Program-made: the position numbers and the translations under genes
Notes under the pieces: model-generated
Database searches by the model: none
Seen by the model: only the letters and a program-made list of their open reading frames with translations
What the model was told of the DNA's origin: nothing
Assembly (NCBI RefSeq): GCF_024166365.1
Contig: NC_064841.1
Span: 28,574,001 to 28,638,000, forward strand
DNA from: Elephas maximus indicus
Taxonomy: Eukaryota > Chordata > Mammalia > Proboscidea > Elephantidae
Direction: 5' to 3'
DNA: 64,000 bases
Shown: piece after piece, positions 11,723 through 22,677 of the stretch
Layout: each line of letters opens with the position of its first letter
Numbering within the stretch: the first letter of the stretch is position 1

Positions 11723-13261
11723 GGCTGGTAATGGTAATGAAGAAAGGCTGAAAGAAAGGCTTGCTTTAATGTAGGTAATATGGAATTAATATTTAATGAA
11801 ACACCACACAGGAAATAAGAGGGATTTTAAAAGAGCATTCATTCACTGCAAATTTATATTTTGGATATAAAAATTTCCACGACAAAAATTACATAATTTC
11901 AATTTTTGTATGATAACATGTAAATCAGAAGAGACAAAGTTAACAATCAAAAGGGCCAAAATGTATAATTATTGCCAATTTTAATCTTATAAAAAGCACA
12001 GAGAAAAAAGTTCAAAGAGCGAAATTATTTTGTATATATTTCAAAAATAATGACCACAAATAAGGCAAATCTAGGAATACTGCTTCAGATTTACCGTCCA
12101 TTCTTGTGACCCTAGGAGAAAAAAAAAAAAAAAGTAGTGTTTATTTTTACAGTTTATCAAAGAAAGCAGAGTGTCACTTCTGACATTTCATTTAGCCTTT
12201 GTTTATGTCAGAGGAATCTAGTGAAGTTATAACTCAAGAAATGGCACTTAAGGATTTAAGAGGAATCACCAGAGAGAACAAAAGTGGTGGTACCTGTGGA
12301 GGGGAGTGGTGGAAAGGTCTAAAAAAGAAATATATGTGTAATAAAATATCTGGCATAAGCATAAAACAGTCAGGAGGAGCCATTACTTTTGTGGGCAGGG
12401 GCTGTCTAAGGAAGTGGGGGTCTCTTTTTTGAGTATCTCTTTTGGTCATTCATCGTTCGTTATGTCTGGTTTGGGGCTTTTTGATAGTTAACAGAAGGTT
12501 AAAGGGCACTTTCTAAAATCTTTGATTGGGAGCCAAGAATTTAAATTTGATTAGAAGCGAGGGGAGGGTAGAAACATTTCTTGAGTATCTATCAAGTGCC
12601 ATGCCCTGTGCAAGTCTCTTAATAATAATTATCTCGTTTCAGTTTTGCAACAGCAAATGAAGTAGGTGCTATCTCCATTTTACAAATGAGGAACCTTTGA
12701 CGCAGAGAAAATTAATATTGATTTGCTTAAGGGTACTCAGATGGTAAGTGATAGAGCAGACAATTAAACCTCAGGCTGTCTGACTTCAAAAGTCCCGCAG
12801 CCTAACAGGTTTTCTCTCCATGAATCATAAATACTGGTGAAAGCAATTCTTCAATAAGCCACTGCTCTTTGATATGGAAATACAAGTCTCTTTTTTCTCT
12901 GTATTCCTTCCTGGAGAGTCTTCTCGGATTCCATGACCACAGTAAATTCCCCATGACATGTGAATTGTTTTAAAATTTGACTTTATTCCTGCTATAGCAG
13001 AAGTTCAGGTAAACAGATTAGGTCAAGGCTTACTAAGACTTTAGCTATGGCAGGAAGACGTAAAAATGAAATTTAATATCGCAACCTGCTACTCTTCTGA
13101 CCCCCAGACTCCCAGTCCCACATTCTCCGTTCACCTTTTTATTTTTACGATGCACTTCCATACCATTTCATTTTTTATTATGTTTATTGCTTATCCTCTA
13201 TCCATCCTGCTTGAATGTAGATGCCACATTGTTTTTGCCTATGAGTTTTTTTTTTTTTAAT
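11723..13261. other. AT-rich unique sequence with one MIR
   Basis: No gene supported. A MIR occupies about 12570-12810 (listed separately). The open frames at 12199-12449 on both strands overlap each other and have no recognisable product. Confidence 0.5.
12570..12812 (+). repeat. MIR (ancient tRNA-derived SINE)
   Basis: Shows gagtatctatcaagtgcc, then ctatctccattttacaaatg, ggtactcagatggtaag and ctgtctgacttcaaaagtcc, the expected order of MIR landmarks in sense orientation. Confidence 0.75.
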
Positions 13262-13594
13262 AGCAAACTTTTTTGGTAAAGGGTCAGATAATAATATCTT
13301 AGGCTTTATGGTCTATACTGTCTCTGTTGCAACTACTCAATTACGCTGTTGTAATGTGAAAGTAACCATAGACAGTATGTAAATAATTTGTATGGCTATG
13401 TTCCAAAAAAACTTTATTTAAGGACACTGAAGGTTACATTTCATATGATTTTCACATGTCATGAAATATGATTTTTCTTTTGATTTTTTCAGCCATTTAA
13501 AAATATAAAAGTATTTTTAGCTTGCAGGCCATGCAAAAACAGGCAGCTGGCAGGCTTTGACGCTCAGACTGTAGTTTGCCAACCCCTGGCCTAG
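13262..13594 (+). mobile_element. Non-autonomous hAT-type DNA transposon
   Basis: Contains aaagggtcagataataatat, ggctttatggtctatactgt, tgttccaaaaaaactttatt and ends gtagtttgccaacccctgg. This is a familiar mammalian MER1-group element, probably Charlie-related; I cannot give the subfamily name. Internal copies of tttcatatga/tttcacatg look like later expansion. Confidence 0.75.
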
Positions 13595-14054
13595 AAGATA
13601 GTGTCTAGAATACCGTTATGTGTTCAATAAATAGAATTTACTGGGATTGTCCCAATTGTAAACATTCTATCCCATTATCCCCACAAATCTTCTGCAGAGG
13701 CCCCATCCAATGAAAGCAAGAGCCAACTTAGACGGTGTTCTGCTCCACCCCCAGAACTGTGGAGTGGCTGTGGCTAAAGAGCAAGATCAAATTTACTAGA
13801 AATGGAGGGTCAGCACTAGAAGGGACCTCCAACAGTGTCTCACTAACACTTCCCAACTGCTGGTCCCCATACTTCTTGAAAAACACAGGCCTTCTACAAA
13901 GAGGCTATTACGTCATTAAAAGCTTTAAGATGTCTATCTATTTCAGTTTCCGTTTAAAACATTAACAATAAAATAGTGGAAGTGTTCCCTTTTAAACGGA
14001 AGTGTTTGGGAGCTTCTGAGGTAGGGTTGGTTTATCTGAACATCACTTTGAGTT

Positions 14055-14602
14055 ATCAAATGACGTATTGCATTGGGCAAATCTGCTGCAAAAGACCTCT
14101 TTAAAGTGTTAAAAAGCAAAGATATCATTTTGAGAACTAAGGTGCACCTAACCCAAGCCAGGGTGTTTTCAATGGCCTTATATGCATGAGAAAGCTGGAC
14201 AATGAATAAGGAAGACTGAAGAAGAATTGATGCCTTAGAATTACGATGTTGGCAAAGAATATTGAATATACCATGGGCTGCCAGAAGAACGAACAAATCC
14301 GTCTTGAAAAAAGTACAGGTGGAATGCTCCTTAGAAGCAAGGATGGAAAGACTTCGTCTTCCGTATTTTAGACATGTTATCAGGAGGGACTAATCCCCAG
14401 AGAAGGACATCATGCTTGGTAAAGCGTAGGGTCAGTGAAAAAGAGGAAGACCCTCAATGAGATGGATTGACACAGTGGCTACAACAATGGGCTGAAACAT
14501 AGCAACGATTGTAAGGATGGTGCAGAATTGTGCAGTGTTTCCTTCTGTTGTACATAGGGTCGCTATGAGTTGGAAGCAACTCGATGGCATCTAACAACAA
14601 CT
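14055..14602 (+). mobile_element. RTE (BovB-clade) LINE 3' end
   Basis: Reading the plus strand with frameshifts gives the C-terminal end of an RTE polyprotein: SWTMNKED..RIDALELRCWQ..., then LEARMERL, RHVIRRD, EKDIMLGKA and PSMRWIDT. This order is typical of BovB/RTE elements. It has stops and frameshifts, so it is a dead fragment. The tail is tcgatggcatctaacaacaac. Conserved RTE segments recur on the minus strand at 41.7 and 51 kb. Confidence 0.85.
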
Positions 14603-15430
14603 TTGGGCTATGACTGTCTAAATGATCTAAACTAAACTATCATACATTTTTAACTGTATACATCATTTAATTTCTATAACCACAATACCCATTGGACAAA
14701 GAGTGATGGTATAAGCAATGCCGATATTGAAAATCCAAGTAACAAATGCATAAAAACGATAATAATTTTGCCAATACACCTCAAGGTTATTTTCACCAGA
14801 TCTCTGAATTGCATTCTTTATTCAGCATTCTTATAGAGTACATAAGGATGTATTCATATTTCCATATTAAAAAGAAAATATATTGAATATTGTATAAGAT
14901 TTACCTTTTCACTTATTGTCAGTAAATTCTAGCAATATCAACATTTTGCTAATTGCAGAGAAGTGCTCACAAATATTAACTTATTACTTTCTCTCATATC
15001 TCTATTTTTAAAAATAAAGATAATAGTTCCAAGTTTTAAATCGTATAATAAATATTGCTTGACTTTCAATGGACAATTAATGTAATTATAAATTTTAGTA
15101 CATTGTGGCCCCCAAACCAAATGCAATATAGGTTACTTTAAAATTTGTCAAAAAAAGTTATGCTTTTTTAGATATATTTAACATAATGTTAGTTAAGTAA
15201 AATGTCACTTGTTAAGTGGGAAAAGTAGAAACTTGCATGATTTTATTATGAATATGTTAAAGATTATATTATGCTGAATTAAGATTACCTTTAAAAACAA
15301 CTTTATACCATAAAAAAATGATGTAATTATTTTTTTAATTCTTAAGAGCTTTCATAAGATTATCTGCTACCATCATGTCATAAAATGAGTTCATTTATGC
15401 AGCCTTTTGCCTTGGTTCTTTGGCAAAACA
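14603..15430. other. AT-rich unique sequence
   Basis: Very AT-rich with no gene or named repeat recognised. Confidence 0.5.
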
Positions 15431-16310
15431 GCTTGAAAGATTTTCTCCCTAAACCCTGAGGAGTTACCTTTACCCTAGTTTTCTACCCCAGAGGGTTTGT
15501 TACTTCTGTCCGAGTTGACTGACATTTCCTGGGTAAGCTGTAAACGACTTGATGGTTTGATACTTTTTTGTCTGACATGGCAACTGGTTGGGTTTTTTGG
15601 TATAGCCTACTATGCAAATGAAGTGACTGTGGCCTACTGGGAGGGGATTGGTCAGTTCATGGCCCAGGTGGGAGGGCCATGCCTTGAAAGTGACAAGGAG
15701 TTTGCTTATATATACAGCCAACTCCACAGAGGTTTCAGAAAGGAAGAAAGAAGCAAGAAAGGAGAAACGGCAAGGGAGAAGAAACAGAGACAGAGGACGC
15801 AGGAACTTCCTAAAAGAGCTGTAACATAGGTCAAGGGCTGTAACAGTGAAGACAGCAAGAGGACTGGAAGGGGCCCTGTGGCAGAGCTGGTCGTGACAGG
15901 CCCTGTGACAGAGTTGGTGGCAATAGCAGAAACTTGCCGCTAGGAATGCAGCTGAGAGAGCTGAACAAACTGCTACGCTGGCTAAGAGTTGGGTCAGTCA
16001 GCAACGGCAAGGTCAGTGGCAGGGAGGCTGAAGGCAGACAGGCCTGCACAGCTGATGGGGGTGTGCATGGCAGTAGGAAGGCCTAGAGATGCTGAGAGAG
16101 CTGTCCTGCACTGAAGAAGGGAAAAATGTGCTCTCCAATTTGGGGGAGACTTCCAGACTTGGCCTACATGCTTCTTGATCCTGATCCTGAGTTGTAGCCT
16201 ATTGATCCTGATCCCAAGTTGTACCCAGTTACTTCCCTAATAAATCACTTCCCTGTAAGTACAATCTGTGAGTTCTGTGTGGCCATTGGAATGGATTATC
16301 AAACACAAAA
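15431..16310 (+). mobile_element. Probable solo LTR of an endogenous retrovirus (ends uncertain)
   Basis: The region has LTR promoter architecture in sense: an inverted CCAAT box (gattggtc, about 15648), a TATA box (gcttatatata, about 15704-15713), then 520 bases later a poly(A) signal AATAAA at 16239-16244 followed by a GT-rich stretch (gtgagttctgtgtggcc). No retroviral coding sequence flanks it. I could not fix the TG...CA ends or a target-site duplication. A 110-codon open frame at 15497-15829 lies inside and is not credible as a gene. An alternative is a lone promoter plus terminal exon. Confidence 0.5.
16175..16230 (+). repeat. Imperfect tandem duplication, about 27-base unit
   Basis: Two successive copies of ttgatcctgatcc(t/c)(g/a)agttgta occur at about 16173-16198 and 16203-16228, inside the putative LTR just before its poly(A) signal. 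Confidence 0.7.
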
Positions 16311-16461
16311 AAGAGTGCTGTGGGAGGGAGAGCTTGTATCAGAATTGGTAAAGTTTGGAGTGTGGAAGTATGTCTGACATCCACCTCGTAGGGAGCAAAC
16401 TTGGGCTGATACTGATTCCACTCCTGGAGTCAGAGAACTTCAGGTGCTACTACTAGTCCTA

Positions 16462-16968
16462 GAATACACACGAAAGGGGCTTTTAAACCAGAAAAAGATG
16501 CAAAATCCCGATTGAGTTCACTTTATTTTGCACATGAGGAAAACGGAGACCCTGAAAGGGGAAGCAGATGGTCCAAAGTCAATTTGTCAGAATTAAGCAT
16601 AGGCTTCCTGACCGATTAGCAAGTCTCCCACATTGCAAAACCCTAGGGGTCACCATTCATATTGTTGCATGCTATTTACATAGACTTTTAAAAAAAAAAA
16701 TTTATTTTAATGTGAATGGTGCCCCCTAGAGTTGTGCAGTGCAATGGTGTTGACTTTCAGTTAGACAATGCTGAATCGGTGAAAATCTTTGTCATTAAAT
16801 CTTGCTTAGACATTTTCTTGAGGGAGGAACTATCTTCATTCAGTCAGAAGACTTCTTACGAGCACTTACATGTGCAAGGCACATTTTCTTGAGGTTTTCA
16901 GTATATTAGTCCCAAGAACTCTGAGGTTTTTTTTTTTTTTTTTTTAATTAAGGCCTAGATGAGAAAAA
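16462..16968 (+). repeat. Local duplication, copy 1
   Basis: Direct copy of 22678-23145. In the ~100 bases from 16551 I count three differences. It carries an extra A-run (16689-16700), a 71-base insertion at 16824-16894 (57 new bases plus a 14-base repeat) and a T-run at the right end. The left part resembles MIR (cacatgagg...aagtcaatttgtcag) but the remainder is not a repeat I know. Confidence 0.85.
16810..16894 (-). repeat. Locally templated inverted insertion with 14-base direct repeats
   Basis: Bases 16822-16882 are the reverse complement of 17956-18016 with two mismatches in 61. The insert is bracketed by acattttcttgagg at 16810-16823 and 16881-16894. Copy 2 of the duplication has a single acattttcttgagg and no insert. 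Confidence 0.85.
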
Positions 16969-17171
16969 CATGCAAAGAAACATTAAGTCACTTAGCAGCT
17001 GCTGAGGTCCAGTTTTTTTAAATCAGGGCTCATGGCCTCTGCTCTCAAAAAGCTTGAACTCTATTAGGAAGAAATATGTTAAGAAAATGTTAAGGGTGCT
17101 GTAGAAACGGCATGGGGTAGGGGGTGTCTGACCTCCTCTACTTCACAAGAGGGGAGGAGAACTAAGGCTAA

Positions 17172-17211
17172 CATATCTGACCCCTAGCCTATGAGGTAGG
17201 GGTCAGATATG
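17172..17211. repeat. Perfect 15-bp hairpin
   Basis: catatctgacccccta-type arms: CATATCTGACCCCTA at 17172-17186 and TAGGGGTCAGATATG at 17197-17211 with a 10-base loop. Just upstream, ctcctct and agaggggaggag around 17135-17160 form a second, weaker fold. Confidence 0.85.
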
Positions 17212-17279
17212 CCTCCTCTCTCTGCCATCTTTACCAATTCTGACACCAACTGTCCTTCCTCCAGCACTCTACTTTTTTG

Positions 17280-17710
17280 CTGGGTGAGATAATTCATTGC
17301 AATGGCTACACAGAACTCATGAACAATACTCATGATTATAGGGTTTGTTAGGGAAGCAACAGGTTACAATTCAGGCTGAGGAACACTCAGGATACAGTTC
17401 TTCAGTCAGGACAGCCTCTTCCTAGCTGTGCTCACAGACACGCCTCTCCCAGGCCCTCAGTCTCTGCCCAAAGGCACTCAACTTTCTCACTCCATGGGCC
17501 AGGAAGGAAGTCTCCTCCTGCTGGGTCTCTGCTGCTGGGACTCTCCTTCCTTGGGGGAGGATCCCTCTCTGCTTTGGCATTGTCTTTTAAGGCAAAATTG
17601 ACCAATCCCTTTGGTGGGCCACAATTATCTGCACAGCTCTGCCCAATCGCCTGGGTAGGAGTTACCAGACCATGGCAAGAAAGGCCATACTAAGTAATTC
17701 ATCACACTAC
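17280..17710. mobile_element. Possible LTR or other long repeat, unidentified
   Basis: The pyrimidine-rich, cysteine-like composition (tctctgctgctgggactctc), the phrase agggtttgttagggaagcaa and an abrupt edge near tcacactacaggtgtgatg recall antisense LTRs of mammalian ERVs. No named family is recognised and no target duplication is seen. Confidence 0.3.
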
Positions 17711-17829
17711 AGGTGTGATGTTAGGGGTCTGCACAGAATGCAATGGTGGCCAGAGGAAGAAGTGGTCAGTTCTATCCAGGGCTGGATGAAAGAAAAAATC
17801 TTACAGAGGAGGTAATACTTGATCTTAGT

Positions 17830-17896
17830 TAATTCTTCTTTCTCTCTCCTTTCTTTCTTTCCTTCCTTCCTCCCTCCCTTTCCTTCCTTCCTACAT
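17830..17896 (+). repeat. Pyrimidine-rich simple repeat (TTCC/TTTC)n
   Basis: About 60 bases of ttctttctctct, tttctttcttt and ccttccttcc motifs with no purines except in short interruptions. Confidence 0.9.
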
Positions 17897-17949
17897 TATT
17901 TCACTTCATTTTACTGCACACCCACTGAGAACCAACTGCTACCTGAAGG

Positions 17950-18600
17950 AGGACAGTGCCTCGCACATGTAAGTGCTCGAAAGAAGTCTTCTGACTGAAT
18001 GAAGATAGTTCCTCCCTTCTAGGAACTCACATACTTGGAGACGAGCTGGAAACATGTAGCTGTCATGCATAGGAGCTTGGACTGTATTTTGAGTGTGCAG
18101 GAGAGCTACAGAAGGATTTAATGTAGAGGAGTAATAAGACCAGATTTGAACTTTAGAAAGCTCAGTGTGGAGCCTGTGTGAAGGTCACTTCTTAAGACAT
18201 ACAAGACCAGAGGCAAAGAAGTCTGAGTGAGAAGATGGAGAACAGAGCCAGAACCATCCCATTTGGTATGGAAAAGTGGGACACATTGGAGAAATATTTA
18301 ATGAGGTGCAGTCATCAGGATTTGGTGGTTGACTCAGGTGGGAGGAGTCAAGGAGACTAGGTCTCTCACTTGTCTATTGTTATGAATGCTGGCAACAGAG
18401 CTGGAGATACAGAAAGAGGTATTGTGGGGAGGGAGATAATCAGCTCCATTGTGAACATATTGAGCTTCATGTGTCTGTGGGATACCCAGTAAAAGTATCT
18501 GGAAAATAGCTGGATATAGAGCTCATTAGAGCAGGAGAAGGGAGTTGGCCACAGATATGGATGTGTGAAGCATCAGCCGAAAGGCAGTAATGAGGCCACT
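17950..18600 (+). repeat. Ancient mammalian interspersed repeat (L2-era), name not determined
   Basis: Text such as gcctcgcacatgtaagtgct, aggaactcacatacttggag, taggagcttggactgtattt and agaccagatttgaactttag follows a familiar old mammal-wide repeat. The copies at 32.52-32.96 and 35.39-36.13 kb appear to be other parts of the same repeat. Confidence 0.45.
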
Positions 18601-19584
18601 AGCCTTTCAGAATGAGAAGGAGAAGCTATAGAGAAGGAAAAGGACCAAAGAGAATGGTGCATGAAAGTCAACGGGGGAAGGAATTTTATGGAGAAAATGG
18701 TCAACAGTTTCTAAGGCTGTGGAGAGGTGAAGGAAGATGTCAACTGAAAAGAGTTCATAGGGTCTGGCCATCTACAGGTCATTCTTGGGTGATTGTTACC
18801 ATGGCAGTTTCCGTAGAACAAAAGCAGAGACAATTGTTAAATAAAATTTGCCTAGATGAAAATGGCCTTATAGCCTAAAACCTTCAGCGCTCGATTTATT
18901 ATGAACTCAAAACAAGGCATCATTTGTATCTGAATGTGGCTAACTTTCATCATGGAGTACCTATCGGCAAAGTTTAGTAACTATTTGACTAGAATCCTAG
19001 GCAGGAGATCTCTGATTTCTTCTACTAAGTTCTTTTAATGACTTTTTATTAGAGATGAGGCATGAAACTGAAGGTTTACCATAAGTGACAAGAGTGAGGC
19101 TAACACATTAAATCCTATCACTTCGCCTAGTCTATCATGGCAGCAACTCATGGGCCAGAAATGCTTCCATCTTTCTGGGCCCCTCCCTTGTCCCACATGC
19201 TAAAAGTTATTAAGTCCTGTTGACTCTACCTTCTAAATATGTTTTAAATGCATCACCTCCTCTCCATGCCTACTATTGCTACCTGATTCAGATCTTGTTT
19301 TCCTCACCTGGGCTATTGGTCCTCCTGGTCCAAGTCTCATTTCCCTTTAATCCATGAAAATCAATGCAAGACAGGGCCTCGTCTTGCTTATCTTTCTCTA
19401 GCCCTTAGCATACTATTGGGCAAATAATATGCACTCAATAAATCTTGAGGGGCAGGTATAAACACTAAATACTCTCTTTAGGGCTCTGAATTCATAATCC
19501 TAGACACGTGACAAGAGAAAAGTCAAACAAGAGTGAACAGCAGATATTTTTCTGGCTAAAGAGGCACTAATTACAGTACACAAC
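18601..19584. other. Unique intergenic sequence
   Basis: No gene. An 88-codon plus-strand frame at 18612-18878 overlaps the end of the ancient repeat and has no recognisable motif. An L2-like tail (gcatactattgggcaaataatatgcactcaataaat) lies near 19408-19445. Confidence 0.5.
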
Positions 19585-19776
19585 CAAAACAAACCTGTTG
19601 CCACTAAGTGGATTCTGACTCATAACAACCCTATAGGAGTAGAACTGCCCCATAGGGTTTCCAAGGCTGCAAGGTGACGGAAGCAGACTGCCACATCTTT
19701 CTCCTGCAGTGCAGCTGGTGGGTTCAAACCACTGACCTTTCGGTTAGCAACGGAGTGCTTAACCACTGTGCCACCA
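19585..19776 (-). repeat. AfroSINE
   Basis: Minus-strand copy with tctgactcataacaaccct, agaactgccccatagggttt and acctttcggttagcaac, ending in gtgccacca where the next SINE begins. Confidence 0.9.
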
Positions 19777-19941
19777 AAAACCAAACCAAACCTGTTGCCA
19801 TCGAGTCAATTCTGACTCATAGTGACCTTATAGGATGGAGTAGAACTGCCCCATAGGGCTTCCAAGGAATGGCTGGTGGATTTAAACTACCGACCTTTTG
19901 GTTAGCTGCTGAGCTCTTAACCTCTGCACCACCAGGGCTCC
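19777..19941 (-). repeat. AfroSINE, head-to-tail with previous copy
   Basis: Starts aaaaccaaaccaaacctgtt with no spacer after the previous copy and ends caccaccagggctcc. Either one inserted into the other's A-rich tail or a dimer transposed. Confidence 0.9.
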
Positions 19942-20190
19942 ATACGTACCGTACTTTTTATTGAAATCTTCAAAGTATTTAAGATTCAGTTTTTAATTTG
20001 AAAACTATTGAGTTGTAGAGTATAGCACTTAGTAATTTCTTCTCTCTAACCAGCAGCTTTCCTTTTCATCTACAACAGTAGGTTAGTTAGATGATGCAAG
20101 AGAAGAAAGAATATTTAAAATCAATCTCTTTGCAAATGAACTGGAGCTGTAAATTCCTTATTCGTTCAATAGCACAATGGTAAATTTTTA

Positions 20191-20397
20191 AAGGAGTCCC
20201 TGGGTAGTGCAAATGATTAACACACGTAGCTGCTAACTGAAAGTTTGAAGTTCGAGTCCACTCCAAAGCACCTCGGAAGAAAGTCCTGGCAATCTACTTC
20301 CAAAAACTCAGCCACTGAAAAACCCAGTGATTCACAGTTGTACCCTAACACATACGGGGTTGCCATATGCTGGAATCAACTTGACAGCACCTGGTTA
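20191..20397 (+). repeat. AfroSINE, long subfamily
   Basis: ggagtccctgggtagtgcaa head, gttcgagtccactcc B-box, ggaagaaagtcctggcaatc middle, tcaacttgacagcacctgg end. A tttattta simple repeat follows at 20405-20427. Confidence 0.85.
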
Positions 20398-20827
20398 TCT
20401 TATTCATTTATTTATTTATTTATTTTAAAGACTGCTGATAAGATAATTCTGGTTGGTTTGATATGGCAGATTAAATATTGGGTAAAGAAAGGTGTTTTTT
20501 TTTTAAAGTGATTCTAAGTAGTCTGGGAAACTGTGACTAAATTGCATAATGTCTTGCATGAGTGATATTGCCAGCGTTTATTACTTCTTGAGCTAGAATA
20601 GTAAGACAGTGATGTGGTGTACTCCAGCGACACATTAGTGTGGCTTAGAACATGTAAAGAGCCAGCAATTCCATTTTGTAAAAATCTCCTTTTTCATTTG
20701 CTGCTTATAGCCCTCCCCTCTGAAAGCTAATCTTCTCAAATGGAATAGAGCTTTATTGGAAAATCACAGACAGATCTGGGAAGGTCCTTGGAGGCTGGCA
20801 GACCTAAGCCCTGTGGTCTTAGACACA

Positions 20828-20893
20828 AGAAAGCGCAAGTCCACATCAGCTCATGTGTGAAAGCGCAAGTCTGCATTGGCTGAAGTGTGAAGT
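20828..20893 (+). repeat. Imperfect tandem duplication, about 38-base unit
   Basis: gaaagcgcaagtccacatc... and gaaagcgcaagtctgcattg... repeat with a shared tgtgtgaa junction, in otherwise unique DNA. Confidence 0.65.
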
Positions 20894-21317
20894 GGTAAAT
20901 GGTTGCCTTCTCCTCATAGACCCTGCTGGCTCCTAGGACCAGTCTGGTAGGGGAAATGTCACTGTGTCATTCTTCATCCCCACACCCCCCATTGTTTTTC
21001 ACCCCAATTACTTCCTCTGTTCCTCTTCTTTCTTTCCCGATGCAGACTAAACAAAGGCATCCAATAATAATAATCATCAAATATTCTCTTTAATAAAATT
21101 AAAAGTAACAACCAACATTGTTACATTCCTAAATGGTTTGTACTTACATATTAGCACCATTAAGATCATTCTGAAATATTCACCAGTATAAATTCAGTTT
21201 TCTTTGCATTCTTTCGTAACTATAGAGAATAGAGGTTTCTGGCTTCTCCTTAAAGTTTCTGTCCTTTCAAAAACAAATCTCTCTTTTAAATATATGTCTT
21301 ATTTGTCTTAAATATAG

Positions 21318-21670
21318 TACACCTTCTCCTCACTTATAGACTATTTCATTATCCAACATTTTGCATTTGTGACAATAGTAAAAAATCTACTATCCAACTA
21401 TTCCATGCATTTACAACACATGTCTGGCCAGGTGCGAGGTGAGAATTACACTGCCTGTGAGGATTAAGGTTATGAGTCACCTTGGCTAGGCCGTGATACT
21501 CAGTGGTTTAGCAGTTATGCAATGATGTAATTTGGCAGTTATATAATGATGTAGTCATTCTCCATTTTTGTGATCTGATGTGGTCATCCTCCATTTTTGC
21601 GTAACGCCAATTTTGCATAATGATCTGGTCTTTAGGACCTAACCATGTTGATAAGTGAGGAGAGGGTGTA
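21318..21670 (-). mobile_element. TIR-bearing non-autonomous DNA transposon (MITE), copy A
   Basis: 353 bases with about 20-base terminal inverted repeats: tacaccttctcctcacttat at the left and ataagtgaggagagggtgta at the right, each end at a TA dinucleotide. That fits a Tc1/mariner-pogo (Tigger-like) element. Internal sequence tggtctttaggacctaacca is itself a small palindrome. It is similar, in inverted orientation, to 62790-63200. No transposase is encoded. I cannot name the family. Confidence 0.8.
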
Positions 21671-22283
21671 TAGCTGGTGTTCGTTCAAAAATGTATTCAT
21701 AATAATAACATTTGAGATTAAGAGTGAGGACAGAGGAAAAAAACACCAGAATATTTTATATTAAAAGATTAAATTTGACTGCATGACAAGAGTAAAATAT
21801 GTTGAAGCTCATGATAATTTATAAAGTGAAAATTGACAAAAACAAGAAAACCAGTTCTCAGGATACTAATCCCTCCCCACTTACTGTTTCCTCTTTGACA
21901 AAATATCAAACTTATTGTAATACATTATTAAACACAATAGAATAAACACCTTAGTTTTATTTCCTCTATCGTTAAGTTGCTGTAACCCTTGATGTGGTCA
22001 CACTGAGTAAATGAATTGCAAATATCCTAGAAAAATAGCTTCCACTTCTGAATGAGGAAAGTGAATTTTTGTCTGTGAGGAGCATAAAAAAGATTGTCCA
22101 AGTGTGCCTATTAAGGCCACTTGGAGGTAGGCATGGCTGCTTTTATACCAACTAAGGGAGGTGATGTGGCCCAGCACTGAGGAAACTGGGAGCGAATTCT
22201 AGTTCCACACAGCTGTCTCATTGTCCTCATCTATGGAGTGTTTTTATGGAGTGTTGTGAGGAATAAGTGAAGTATATAAAAAA

Positions 22284-22483
22284 AAACTAGCTACTGTCCA
22301 GTTGATTCCAACTCATGGAGACCCCATGTGTTTTAGAGTAGAACTGCTTCATAGAGTTTTCCATGGCTGTGACCCTTTGGAAGTATATCACCTAGACTTT
22401 CTTCTGAGGTGCCTCTAGGTGGATTCGAACCCCCAACCCTTTGGTTTTTAGCTGAGTGCTTAACTGCGCCATCCAGGGGTTCC
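22284..22483 (-). repeat. AfroSINE, older subfamily
   Basis: Minus-strand copy from actagctactgtccagttga to cgccatccaggggttcc. Confidence 0.85.
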
Positions 22484-22502
22484 TAAATGAGGTAAAGCTG
22501 AA

Positions 22503-22677
22503 CAAAATCAAATTCATTGCTGCCAGGTTGATTCTGACTCACAGTGAGAGTCAGGCAGAGTAGACTGTAGGACAGAGTAGAACTGCCCCATAGGGTTTCC
22601 AAGGAGCAGCTGGTGGATTCAAACCTCTGACCTTTTGGTTAGAAGCCAAACACTTAACTACCGTGCCACCAGGGCCC
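22503..22677 (-). repeat. AfroSINE with small internal duplication
   Basis: Minus-strand copy ending ccaccagggcccc. The stretch gagagtcaggcagagtagactgtaggacagagtagaac shows a duplicated gcagagtag/acagagtag segment. It abuts copy 2 of the local duplication. Confidence 0.85.

Noticed and set aside
15497-15829. 110-codon open frame as a gene
   Set aside because: It spans the TATA box and leader of the putative LTR, and the residues after 15720 are low-complexity K/R/E-rich sequence.
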